Assembly (NCBI GenBank): GCA_035235625.1
Contig: CP141147.1
Span: 3,337,001 to 3,401,000, forward strand
Length of the DNA: 64,000 nucleotides
Source of the DNA: Saururus chinensis
Taxonomy: Eukaryota > Streptophyta > Magnoliopsida > Piperales > Saururaceae
Direction of reading: 5' to 3'
A program made the position numbers and the translations under genes. Positions 23,740-33,790 of the stretch are shown in pieces (positions within the stretch are counted from its first letter, which is position 1; each line of letters opens with the position of its first letter). The notes below the pieces were generated by a model that made no database searches, had not been told where the DNA came from, and worked only from the letters and a program-made list of their open reading frames with translations.

Positions 23740-24529
23740 TGAAAAACGACTTGTCCTCAAGGCGACCAAATAGAAAATTGGCTGAGAAAGTCCTCTTCCA
23801 GTATCCAAGTGGCATCTTCTAAAGGTCGGTCCTTCCAAGCAACGAGGACCTCAGTAACTAGCCGACTCTAACGACGAATCCTCCAAGTAGACGCAATAGA
23901 GATAGGAGTCAGAATCAATGTAATAGTTGATGGTGGAGCAGGTGGTGGAGGTAGTGGTGTTATAGCAGATGGATCCCTCCCGAATTGATGAAGGCGAGAG
24001 ATATGGAAATTAGGGTGAATGCGAGCCGTAGGAGGTAACTGAAACTTATAAGCCACTTTGCCCACCTTTTCCACAATTAAATATGGACCATAAAAATAGG
24101 GCAACAGCTTGTGATTGCTGGTTGGACGGGCTGAAGCTTGACGATATGGCTGAAGAAGCACATAAACCCAATCACCGACGAAGAACTCCTTATCGGTATG
24201 AGAACGGTCATAAACCTGTTTCATTCTATTTTGAGTTGCCTTCAAATTCCTTTTGAGAGACCGTAGGACTTCATCGCGCTCCTGTAATGACTGGTCAATA
24301 GCTCCCACATCCGAACGATGTGGCACATAGGAGAGAATGGTGGGAGGAGGTCACCCATAAAGCACCTGGAATGTCGTCATTCCAAGGGACGTGTGGTGAA
24401 CTGTATTATATGATCACTCTGCCCAAGGGAGAAGCGAGAGCCACATGCGGGGTTGATCTCTTGCAAAATAATGCAAATACTGCTCAAGGCAGCAATTAAG
24501 AACTTCGTCTGGCCGTCTGTCTGCAGGTG
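23740..24529 (-). pseudogene. Integrase end and chromodomain of the inserted element
   Basis: From the high-coordinate side the minus strand starts with the integrase core motif LQTDGQT (about 24525), proceeds through a frame-shifted stretch, and is then open at 24326-23868. That part includes RMKQVYDRSHTDKEF, VGDWVYVLLQPYRQ and LPYFYGPYLIVEKVGKVAYKFQLP (GPY/F module), then HPNFHISRLHQF. After a proline-rich linker and a stop comes EVLVAWKDRPLEDATWILEE (about 23795-23860), the C-terminal part of a chromodomain. Such chromodomains tether integration to chromatin marks in known chromoviruses. Confidence 0.88.
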
Positions 24530-25717
24530 ATAGGTGATACGTATAATTTGTACATTATTTTACCCTTAATTATTCTACTGTCTAATCTTATTTAAGAGTT
24601 AATATAGTTTAAATAATTAGAAATTATATTTAATTAGGTTAAAAAAAGCTTGTATGATGTTTTGAAGTAAATTGGCTTACTTATGTCATTGTTGTGCATA
24701 TTCTTCATAGGCGTTTTTAGTATCAAACGGCTAAATGAGATTTTGAAGAAAAAGATAGTACAAGTGATCGAACTGGCATACAAGGCGATCGATCGGGATA
24801 ACGTGCAGTTTCCTAGTTTAAGCCAATTTCGATTCCTTTTCATATTAAACTTCTTCCTATGGTTCTTATGCCTATATAAAGACATATTTGGCTCGAAATT
24901 GAGGGATTCCAGTAGATTTTTTGAAGAGAAAAAAGGAAGAAGAAGATGGAAAAGAAATCAAAGTTGTTAATGAAGATTCACGTGCTTTCTTCTACAATGG
25001 AAGGCTAGACTTTTCTTTTACTTTTACTTAGGAGTTGATGAAGTTATAGATAAGTTTCAGTTTCTTCTATTTTTAATTTAGATCTCACTTATGAATTATG
25101 ACAATTGTATGATAAAGATTTCCTTTTTAATAGAAGAACTTTTTATATTTATTCAATTCTATGTTGATTTATTGTCTTGTAGATGATAGATTGATGTGGT
25201 TTTGATATTTACATTGATTCTAATTTCTGTGATTTAGATGACATGGTCATGCAATAGTTTTAATGTTCAGATAATTAATTAATTGGATGAGTTATACTAA
25301 GATTAGACGAGTCATGCCTATAACTAGTTTAGTATAGATGATTCGTGCTATTGTCGAAGATAGTTCATGCCATGAATTTAATTAATAATTCTTTCTGAAG
25401 TAATTCTAGCTTGTAGCTGAGAATACTTGTTCATATTCACACTAGATTTAGATTAAAAGTTAAGGAATTGTTATGGTTCTATATTAGATTTGATTTCCTA
25501 AGTAAATTCCATTATATTAATCTCTTGCTTTTAAACTAGTTGATTCCTTTCTTTTGCTTAATTTAAGTTTAAGTTGTTTTTAGTTTTTGATCAACAAATT
25601 TATTTTTATATCTAGTAATAATTTATCTGTCTTTGAGGTTCGATAACCCTTAAATACTTATCCTAGTACAATTACCTTATACACTTGCAAAATATTTAAT
25701 TATAAACAATCAATAGG
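24530..25717 (+). mobile_element. Solo LTR with target duplication ATAGG, inside the integrase
   Basis: A 1178-bp unit, 24535-25712, starts TGATACGTATAATTTG and ends TATAAACAATCA. It is flanked by ATAGG at 24530-24534 and 25713-25717. The host integrase reading continues from one side to the other when the unit plus one ATAGG is ignored, at the tyrosine before the histidine of the HxQTDGQT core. It carries a plus-strand TATA-like CTATATAAAG near 24872. The last 330 bases match the Athila-like LTR at 35885-36190, and the first part matches the minus-strand fragment at 53237-53709, so it belongs to that LTR family. The internal part was presumably lost by LTR-LTR recombination. Confidence 0.92.
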
Positions 25718-26714
25718 TTGTGCTCATCTTTAAAGAAGTACCCTACAGCTGAAAGAAATTATTCCAGAACTTGGACAAGAACACGGGGTCATGGTCAAAG
25801 ACAATAGAACGTGGCATGCCATGAAGTTGAGCAATGTCCCTAATAAAAACCTCTGCTACGTGGCCAACAGTGTATGGGAATCCCAAGGGCAAAAAGTGTG
25901 CATATTTAGATAAGCGATCAATGACAATGAAAATGACACTTTTGCCTTGAACTAGGGGTAAGCCCTTAGTGAACTTCATAGAAATGTCTTCCCAAATGTG
26001 TTTTGGAATAGGCAGTGACTAAAGTAACCCGGCGGGGGACGATGTGAGGATCTTAGATATCTGACATACATCACAAGAAGTGACAAAATCATGGACAACT
26101 TTCTTGAGACCCTTCCAATAACAGCTTTGAGAAACCCGCTTACAAGTTTTGATTTGGCCCTTATGTCTAGCAATGGGTGAGGAGTGAAAATAATGGAGAA
26201 GCTACTACTAGAGCTGAGGAACAGTAGGAATCCACAAGCAACCATGCCAAAGAAGTAAATCACCTTGTCGAACCAAAGGCGGTGAACATAATGGATCAGC
26301 ATGCAACCTAGCAATGAGGGAAGATGCCTATGTATCCTTATGATAGGCTTGCAGCAATTCAGTCATGAAGGGGAAAGTCGGCATGGATAAGGTAGACAGG
26401 TAAGTAACCTCTGACTGACATGATAGTGCATCTGCAGCTTGATTGTCACTCCCTTTTCGATAGATCAAGTCATAATCATAGCCTAGAAGTTTAGAAACCC
26501 AACGTTGTTGAGAAGGAGAGGCCACCCTCTAATCAAAAAGTAACGCAAGCTGTGGGGATCTGTCCTTATAAGGAATTTTCGCCCCAATAGTAAGGTCACC
26601 ACTTCGAGACCACATGAACAATGGCCAACATTTCTAACTCATAAGTGGATAACTGTACAGTACGTCCGGAGATTGCTTTAGAAAAGTAAGCAATGGGTCG
26701 GCCGCCTTGCATAA
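25718..26714 (-). pseudogene. RNase H end and integrase core of the chromodomain element
   Basis: From high to low coordinates the minus strand shows MQGGRPIAYFSKAIS (RNase H), QQRWVSKLLGYDYDLIYRKG and DALSCQSE in place of the usual DALSRK. Then come stops, an HHCC-type zinc region (CDVCQISK near 26060) and the integrase core FIVIDRLSKYAHFLPL. This carries the first aspartate, then RSIVFDHDPVFLSKFW with the second, where DRD is the usual form. The longest open parts are 26525-26328 and 25979-25743. Integrase would insert the cDNA copy; here it is interrupted and mutated. Confidence 0.88.
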
Positions 26715-27394
26715 CAGTATAACAAAATATAGTATTAGCGACGCTTAGCTAAGAGTCACTAAAAACCACTATTTGAGACATATCAAAAGTGTCGCAAAAA
26801 AAAAAAACTATTAGCGACGCTTAGTTTAAAGCGTCACTAATACTATTCATATTAGCGACGCTTTATTATAAGTGTCGCTACTAGTGCCCCTATTTGCAAC
26901 GCTTTATACAACTGTCGCAAAAAATATATATATTTTAAATAAAAAAAATTTATGACTATTAGCCACGCTTTATTAAGTGTCGCTAATAGCTTTCACAATA
27001 GCGATGCTTATATAAAAGTATCGCTAATAATGCTGCTATTAGTGACGCTTAGAAAAACATCACTAATAATTATGAATTAAAAATATAAAAAATAAAAAAT
27101 TTAAACTATTAGCGACTCTTTTACATAAGTGTCACAAATACCATTTCTAATATCTACATTTGTTAACAAGCGTCACTAATAGCTTTATTAATTAATTTTA
27201 TTTAATAAATAAATATTAAAAAATTATAATAAACTTTCTAAATATAATATATTTTATTCAATATTTACTATTCGTATATACAATAAATAAATATTAAATT
27301 TTTAATAAAAACTAGTGTTAATAATAGATTAAACTTTCACTATTTATATATAATATATTTTATTTATCAAATTTTATTATTAATTTTAAAATAT

Positions 27395-28815
27395 AATTTA
27401 CAATAAAAGAGAGAGTAAAGAGAGTGCATGGAGAGAGAGAGTGAGGAGATTGAGAAGGTGACGAGAGAGAGGGATCGAAGAGAGAGAGAGGGGGAGGTGA
27501 GAGAGAGGGAAGAGAGAGAGAGTGAGCTGAGAGAGAGAGAGAGGGAGGGAGAGAGAGAGGAGAGGGAAGAGAGAGAGAGAGGATAGGGGAGGGAAGAGAG
27601 AGAGGAATAAGACAGAGAGAGGAAGAGGAGAGAGATAGAGAGAAGAGAGGGAAGAGAGAGAAGAATTTTATTTTAATTATTTTTTTTAAAAATAATTATT
27701 TTTTTATTTTTAAAGTAAAAAATTTATATTAAAATAAAATAATAATAATAGCGACGTATAACTTTATATGTCACTATTAGTACCTGTATTAGCTACGTAT
27801 AAAATTATACGTCACTAATACATGTACTAATAGCAACGTCTATAACTATACGTCGCTATTATTATTTTTATTTTTTAAAATAAATTTTTAAAGAGAGAGG
27901 GGGGAAGAGAGGAATTTTGAAATTAGAGGAGAGAGAGGTAAGGGAAGAGAGAGAGGGGGAAGAGAGAGAGAGAGGAGAGGGAAGAGAGGAATTTTATTTT
28001 GATTATTTTAAATTTTTTTATTTTTAAAATAAAAAAATTAAATTAAAATAAAATACTAATAGCGACGTATAGTTTTATACATCTCTGTTAGTACCTTTAT
28101 TAGCGCCGTATAAAACAATATGTCGCTAATACATGTACTAATAGCAACGTATATAACTATACGTTGCTATTAGTATTTTTATTTAATTCTTTTTTTATTT
28201 TTTAAATTAATTTTAAAGAATAAAAATCTTAAAAATTTGAAATTAGGGGAGAGAGAGAGGGGGGGGAAGAGATAGAGGATAGGGATGACAGAGAGAGAGA
28301 GTAGAGGGAAGAGAGAGAGGGGAGGGAAGACATAGAGAGAGGAGAGGGAAGACAGAGAGAGGAGAGGGAAGGGAAGAGAGACAGAGAGAGAGAGAGAGGA
28401 GAGGGAGTAGAGAGAGAGAGAGGAGAGGGAAGAGAGAGAGAGAGAGAGAGGAGAGAGAGGGAGGAGGGAGGAGGAGGGAGGAGAGAAGAGGGTAGAGGGA
28501 GGAATTTTATTTTATTTTATTTTATATTTTTTATTAAAGTATTCGCGATATATAGGCATATATGTTACTAATAACCTTAGTATTAGCGACATATATTCAT
28601 ATACGTCGCTAATAACCTTAGTATTACCGACCTATATTCATATACGTTGTTAATACATTTTTATTTATTTATTTTAAATTAATTTTTAAATAAAAATATA
28701 AAATGGAGAGGGAGGAGAGAGAGGAGAGAGGGAGAGAGAGGGAGAGAGAGGGAGGAGAGAGGGAGAGAGAGAGAGAGGAGAGAAGGAGAGGAGAGAGAGG
28801 AAGGTAGAGAAAGTA
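27395..28815. repeat. GA-rich (AGAGGG) low-complexity tracts inside the CACTA element
   Basis: Long GAGA and GAGGGAAGAG tracts lie at about 27400-27660, 27885-27990, 28245-28500 and 28700-28815. They are separated by AT-rich spacers and TAGCGACGTATA motif pairs. Each block has the same order (motif pair, AT-rich spacer, GA tract), so it looks like an amplified internal unit. Confidence 0.85.
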
Positions 28816-29059
28816 AGTATTTGTGATGCTTGTGTATAAGCGTCACAAATGATACAATATTAGCGGAGTTTATATATAATTGTCGTAAATAAATATTATT
28901 TGCGACGCTTACTTAAACGTTGCTAAGATATAACATTTGTGACAATTTAGTTATTAGTCGACAAAATGTTAATGTTTGCGACAGTTAGGGAAAGCGTCAC
29001 AAATACGTTTACTTGTGACGCTTTTGAAGAGTCGTAAACAAAAATCGCTCATCCGAAAA

Positions 29060-29800
29060 ATACTTGCGTAGAGCGAAATGTTCACCCGACACGGGCAAAA
29101 TTTCTATTGCGTGGGCTATATATATTTGCCCGCACAGGATTTTCGTTCTCACCTCCACCGGCCGCTATGTGTCGACCACCGCCGTGTGCCTACCACTGCC
29201 GTCGCTGTCCACCCTGTTGCACCCCTACCGCCGTCTCTGCCCGCATCCCAGCCTCCCATCCGCCCTCTTCTTCCACCCCGTTGTACCCCAGCCTTCTGTC
29301 TACCCTCTGTTGCCACCCATCTGCCGCCACCCGTCCGCCCCGCCATCCCATCGGCTCATTCACCCGTTGCACCCCAGCCCACCTCCCCCCTTTGCATCCC
29401 AGCCGCGTGTCTGCCCTCTCACCTCCCAAGCGCCCGTTCGCCCTCTATTGCTGCTTGTCCGCCCTCTGCCGCCGCCCATCCACAATCTATTGCTGCCCGT
29501 TTGCCCCGCTGTACCCTAGCCCACCTCCCCCCGGTTGCACCTCAGTCGCATGTCCGCCCTCGCCTCCCAGCCGCCTTTCCGCCCCACTACACCATACCCG
29601 CCCTCTAGCGTCCCCCCCCCCCTCCGGTTGACAGAGCAGAGGAAAGGGCTATGGGGCTAGAATCCAGCTCCCCTCCGGATTCTGGCTCCTCCCTCAAACC
29701 CCCTACACTAGGTTCCACCCCTCCCTCCTTTGGTCGACAGACCGGTGGAAGGGTCCCCGCTGGATTCCGATCCCCCGTCGGCGGCCTTATGCCCCTGGCA
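29060..29800. repeat. C-rich block inside the CACTA element
   Basis: About 740 bases are abruptly GC-rich on an AT-rich background, dominated by CCGCCC, CATCCC and CCAGCC words on the plus strand. All three plus frames stay open for over 150 codons only because of this composition. It may be a captured gene scrap, since CACTA elements often carry these, but no protein family is recognisable. Confidence 0.6.
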
Positions 29801-30292
29801 AGTTTTTTTATTAATTTATTAAGTCATTAGTGACTTATAAAAGCTATAAGCGTCACTAATGACTTTTTTATTTTTTTATTTTTTATTTCATATTAGCTAC
29901 GCTACTGACTATTTTTATTTTTTTTATTTTTATTTCATATTAGCGATGTTTTGAAAAGCGTCACTAATAGAAAAATAATTTTTTTATTCCATTTTTTGGT
30001 AAATTATTTTATTTATTAAAAAAAATTTGTTAGTAGCGACGCGTATATAAGTGTCGCTAATAAGTAACTATTAGTGACACATAGTGTTAAGTGTCGCTAT
30101 TAGTAACGTATTAGCGACGCATAAATATGTGTCGCTAATAATAACGTATTTAGTGACGTTTATTTATACGTCATTAATGTTATACTATTAGCGACGCTTA
30201 TTGTAAGTGTCGCTAATATGCATTAGCGATGCTTATGGTACTATTAGCAACCCTTATATGTGTCGCTAATACTGTAATTTGTTGTAGTATAA

Positions 30293-32030
30293 GCACTGCT
30301 CCCAATCCCAGCGAGGAGGCATCACTATCAATGACAAATGGTTAGGAGAAATCCGGAAGAGCGAGCACCGGGGTTGATGACATGGCTAACTTCAGAGCAT
30401 CAAAAGAAGCCTGTGCTTATGAAGTCCAATGGAAGGCCCCCTTTTTTAGGAGGGTAGTAAGTGGGGCAGCCCGTGCACCATATCCTTGAATAAAGCGCCT
30501 ATAATATCCTGTTAAGCCCAAAAAACCCCGGAGTTCCTGAATAGTAGAAGGAGTGGGCCACTTAATAATAGCCTCAATTTTGGAAGGATTTGTGGATACC
30601 CTTGAAGTTGAGATAACATGGCCCAAGTAATCAACCTACGGTAAGCCAAAAGCACACTTTGATTTTTTTAGGAACAAACTCTGGCCAAGTAATGCAGAGA
30701 AGACCACCCGGATATGTTGCAGATGTTCCGACCAAGAGAGACTATAAATCAAGATATTGTCAAAGAATACTAAAACAAAGCATCGCAGATAAGGTCAGAA
30801 TATATCATTCATCAGGCTCTGAAAAGTAGAAGGGGCATTCGATAACCCAAAGGGCATGACCATAAACTCATAATGGCCGTCATGTGTTCTAAAGGCTGTC
30901 TTATGGATGTCGGGTGGGTGCATCCGAATATGGTGATACCCTGAGTGCAGATCCAGCTTAGTGAAGACAGTCGCCCCGGTCAATTCATCTAGTAACTCTT
31001 CGATCACAGGAATAGGATACTTATCCTTAATTGTAATGGCATTCAAGGCACGATAATCCACATAGAAGTGCCATGACCCATCTTTCTTATGAACAAGAAG
31101 GACTAGAGAAGAGTACTAGCTGGTGCTAGGTCGGATAAGTCCTGAAGAGAGCATTTCCTGTACCAACCGCTCGATCCCATCTTTTTGCACCTGAGGGTAC
31201 CAGTAGGGATGAACATTAGCTGGTGGACACCTTGGCTGAATATGAATTATGTGATCATGCTGTCGAGCTGGAGGTAAAGCAGAGGGTGCCTGAAAAATAC
31301 TATCATATTCGACCAATAGGGATCCCAAATCCTTCAGAATACTTCCGGGCTGAGGAGGCGGGTCAGTGCATAATTTTAACAGAAGACCCTTTGTAGCAAA
31401 TTTGAAAAGAGAGGTTACAGACTGAGCTAAGTGGAGTGTACTTGGTTGCTGCCCACTTAGCTGTATTTGTGCATTGCCATAAATGAAGTCCATGTGTAAC
31501 TGCTTAAAATCCCACGTAATGGGTCCAAGGTCTTGGAGCCATTGAATGCCCAACACAATATTAGCCCCCTTGGTAGGTAGCAAAAACAGATCGATATGGA
31601 ATAAATGGCCTTGAATCAATAAAGGGACGTTAAGATATACCCCACTGCTTTGCAGATATCTCCCATCGCCAATGAGCACATCGAAAGAAGTAGAGGGCTG
31701 AATAGTGCATCCCAATCTTTTTGCCATCCTGTCATTAATGAAATTATGTGTGCTGCCGCTATCGATAAGTATGGAGACGACTTGTTGTTTGACGGAGCTA
31801 TCCACTCGGAAAGTGCGGGGCTCATATGATCCATCGAATGCATGCATAGATATTTCTGGGATATTTTCTAGCTCATCGAACACTAAACTGTCTCTTGTAT
31901 CCAGCCCCTCTTCCATTATCAACACAGAGCCTGGGCGTTTGCATTTGTGCCGCGACACAAATTTCTCATCACAGTTAGAACAAAGGCCTCGGGAGTGACG
32001 GTCCTCCATTTGAGTAGGAGTAAGGCGCTT
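30293..32030 (-). pseudogene. Protease, reverse transcriptase and RNase H start of the chromodomain element
   Basis: On the minus strand: a zinc knuckle-like GLCSNCDEKFVSRHKCK (about 31930-31985) and the aspartic protease ILIDSGSTHNFI (about 31740-31775). RT then runs VDYRALN (31045), [12 protein letters not shown] and [17 protein letters not shown] (30800-30860). The catalytic motif is altered from YDD to FDN in the sequence FFDNILIYS (about 30745). ELRGFLGLTGYYRRFIQGYG follows at 30480-30550. RNase H begins with DSDASSLGLGAVL and is then cut by the CACTA element. Open parts: 32009-31116, 31061-30795 and 30626-30417, with stops between. RT is inactive by motif and by stops. Confidence 0.92.
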
Positions 32031-33218
32031 GACATGGCTTGGGGCAGATGTAGGGTTAGCCGGAGGAGGTCGGTTCCCTAGTAGGGAACGGATACCCCTC
32101 CGTAGGCGCTGGAGTCGCTCCTCCTGAATGAGGGCTAGAAGAATAGCTTGGCGGAGGTTGGCTGGCTCGAACTGTCGTACTTCAGCCTGAATATCCTCTC
32201 ATGGCCCGTTGATAAACTTGGAGAGAATGGTGGATGGTGTCCATTCCACAAGAGTGGCCAGCCTTGCAAAATCAGTCTGATATGTTCGGATAGAAGAGGT
32301 TGTGCAAACTAGAATCAAAGTCCTCATACTTGTTGGGCTCAAAGCAAGCACATAGTTCCACCACTAGATAATCCCACGTTATTATGCCCTCTTGCTGTTC
32401 AAGTTGTTGTAACCACACCAGTGCATCCCCCTTAAGGTGAAAGGATGCTAGAAGCACACGCTAATCTGGGTGAGTACCTTGATAGGTGAAAAACCGCTCA
32501 GCTCGCGAAACCCATTCATTTGGGTTGTCTTCCCCAGAATATTCCTGGAAATTGAGATGGACAATGCTTGCCTTGGGGGCCGGCCCGTATGTCCCATCAT
32601 CTACTGCCTCGTCACTGTATAAATCATTGTCTTGCCACATAGGGGTGTGATGCTAGACCTGGCTGGTAGTCGCGAAATTAGGGTTGCGACTGGGTCCTAC
32701 AAAAGTCTGTGGTGGCGAATGCCCATCACTGGTGGTGGATGTGGGCATGGTGGACGACACACCACGTCTTGTCCCAAATTGCGAGGCTGGGGGAAAAGGG
32801 CTCTGCAGTATGCCTTTTCCATGGGAACGGTACGCTGGGAGGTTTGGAGCCCCCGGGGTTAGAGTCGGGCCCTAACTGGCTGTGAAGGCAACCAAGCAGA
32901 ATGCTTGGTCCTCCCTGATCTGCTTCAACGTGGCCCGCTGATGGTCTGCTAATGAACGGAGGTCTGCCCAGAGTTCTTGGAGGAACACACACTGGGTTTC
33001 TGCAGTTTGGGATTGAAGGGCAGCTAGAGCAGAGAGCACGGGCTCCCAGCTGCCAAGCCACTGAGGACTGGGTCTGCAATGCTGGGGGTTGTTTTTGCCC
33101 CAACTTCTAGTGGTGCCGCCGTTCTGCTAGTCACCGTTGGTTCTTCCTTAGGGGCAGCGGCTTGGTTTCTCCTTTCATATATCTTTCCGGTGGCCATCAT
33201 TAAGCATTCACCGGGCAA
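32031..33218 (-). pseudogene. gag of the chromodomain element
   Basis: It starts near 33200 with MATGKIYERRNQAAAP. After frame breaks come the retrotransposon gag signatures: LKGDALVWLQQLE (about 32400), then LARLATLVEWTPSTILSKFINGP with a following stop, and VRQFEPANLRQAILLALIQEE (about 32130-32190). These are hallmarks of chromovirus gag, which packages the RNA genome. At least four frame interruptions are present. The start is placed by its closeness to the leader after the primer-binding site. Confidence 0.8.
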
Positions 33219-33227
33219 GGAACTGCA

Positions 33228-33239
33228 GCTCCGATACCA
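33228..33239 (-). other. Primer-binding site (initiator tRNA-Met type)
   Basis: On the minus strand TGGTATCGGAGC begins two bases after the LTR end. It differs by one base from TGGTATCAGAGC, the usual complement of plant initiator methionine tRNA. This identifies the right-hand repeat as the 5' LTR. Confidence 0.9.
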
Positions 33240-33241
33240 GT

Positions 33242-33628
33242 TGGTATGAACCTTGAGAACTGAGAATTGGAGAAGGGGATTGGTGAGGGAAGAGAAAGAT
33301 GAAAAGAGAAGAAGGGATGAGGCGCGCTTGCAGATTGTAAGTGCAATCTCACCAGAGAGAAGAAGGTCATGATTCTGAGAGGAGAAAGAGTCGAACGAGA
33401 GAAGGGAAAATAGTTTAATTAATGCTTAATCCCTAATTACAACGATCCAACCTATTTAAGGCTGATGGCCATCAGGCTACATAGAAAAGATCATTAAACT
33501 ACATAGGCTAAATTGACTACTAACTAAACTGACTAATAACTGATTAAAGCAAACAATGTGCACACTAACATGGACCTACGTGCACCTTATTATAACAACT
33601 ACTAACTAAGTAACTGTAGAACATAACA
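33242..33628 (-). repeat. 5' LTR of the chromodomain element
   Basis: This 387-bp direct repeat of 23336-23727 has TG...CA ends. On the minus strand the TATA-like CTTAAATAGG at 33451-33460 lies about 170 bases into the LTR. A purine/pyrimidine-biased leader follows it, consistent with U3-R-U5. Confidence 0.93.
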
Positions 33629-33633
33629 CTCTT

Positions 33634-33790
33634 CCATGTCATGTCTTTAAAGTCCATGATCAAAGACTTAAGCTTGTAGTTGAGCATTTCATTGAATAGG
33701 GTGTTATTGACTCCATGGATTTGATTAATCCAGTCATAAGGTTAATGTGTTCGAATCATCTGGCTGACGACTTTAAACTTAGCACTTTTT
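33634..33790 (+). pseudogene. Continuation of the Athila-like pol after the inserted element
   Basis: The frame HVFKVHDQRLKLVVEHFIE, a stop, then GVIDSMDLINPV corresponds to the tail of Athila-type pol (FKVNGQRLK block). It follows the CTCTT duplication directly, confirming that 23008-23335 and this piece were one frame. A few residues between the two parts are missing relative to usual Athila proteins. Confidence 0.75.

Larger units (their letters stand above)
26712..30292. mobile_element. CACTA-type DNA transposon, non-autonomous, target duplication TAA
   Basis: The 3575-bp unit 26715-30289 is flanked by TAA at 26712-26714 and 30290-30292. Ends are imperfect inverted repeats: left CAGTATAACAAAATATAG, right (reverse complement) TACTACAACAAATTACAG, both leading into TATTAGCGAC, with 23 of 28 positions equal. 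Canonical CACTACAAC is damaged differently at each end. Subterminal zones at 26740-27180 and 29830-30270 hold dozens of TTAGCGACGCTTA and reverse-complement copies, the presumed transposase-binding sites of En/Spm elements. Similar motif clusters also occur at 27745-27870, 28060-28170, 28550-28660 and 28825-29050. The rest is GA-rich repeats and a C-rich block. No transposase is present, so it depended on a helper element. It sits within the RNase H frame of the host retroelement, which resumes cleanly on the other side. Confidence 0.92.
23331..33633 (-). mobile_element. Chromodomain Ty3/gypsy retrotransposon, complete ends, target duplication CTCTT
   Basis: LTRs at 23336-23727 and 33242-33628 are near-identical direct repeats with TG...CA ends (TGGTATGAACC to CATAACA). 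The 5-bp duplication CTCTT stands at 23331-23335 and 33629-33633. A primer-binding site next to the right LTR and a polypurine tract next to the left LTR set the direction as minus. Order on the minus strand: gag, zinc knuckle, protease, RT, RNase H, integrase, chromodomain. Total span is 10.3 kb, of which 3.58 kb is a CACTA element and 1.18 kb a solo LTR, leaving about 5.5 kb of its own sequence. I count about 20 LTR mismatches by eye in roughly 385 positions. Stops and frameshifts make it non-autonomous. Short LTRs and the terminal chromodomain suggest a Reina- or Galadriel-like chromovirus, but clade is a guess. Confidence 0.93.

Noticed and set aside
29064-29631. Overlapping long open frames (over 150 codons) in all three plus frames
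   Set aside because: They arise from C-rich low complexity inside a CACTA element; proline/arginine/serine composition in every frame, no domain and no conserved start.
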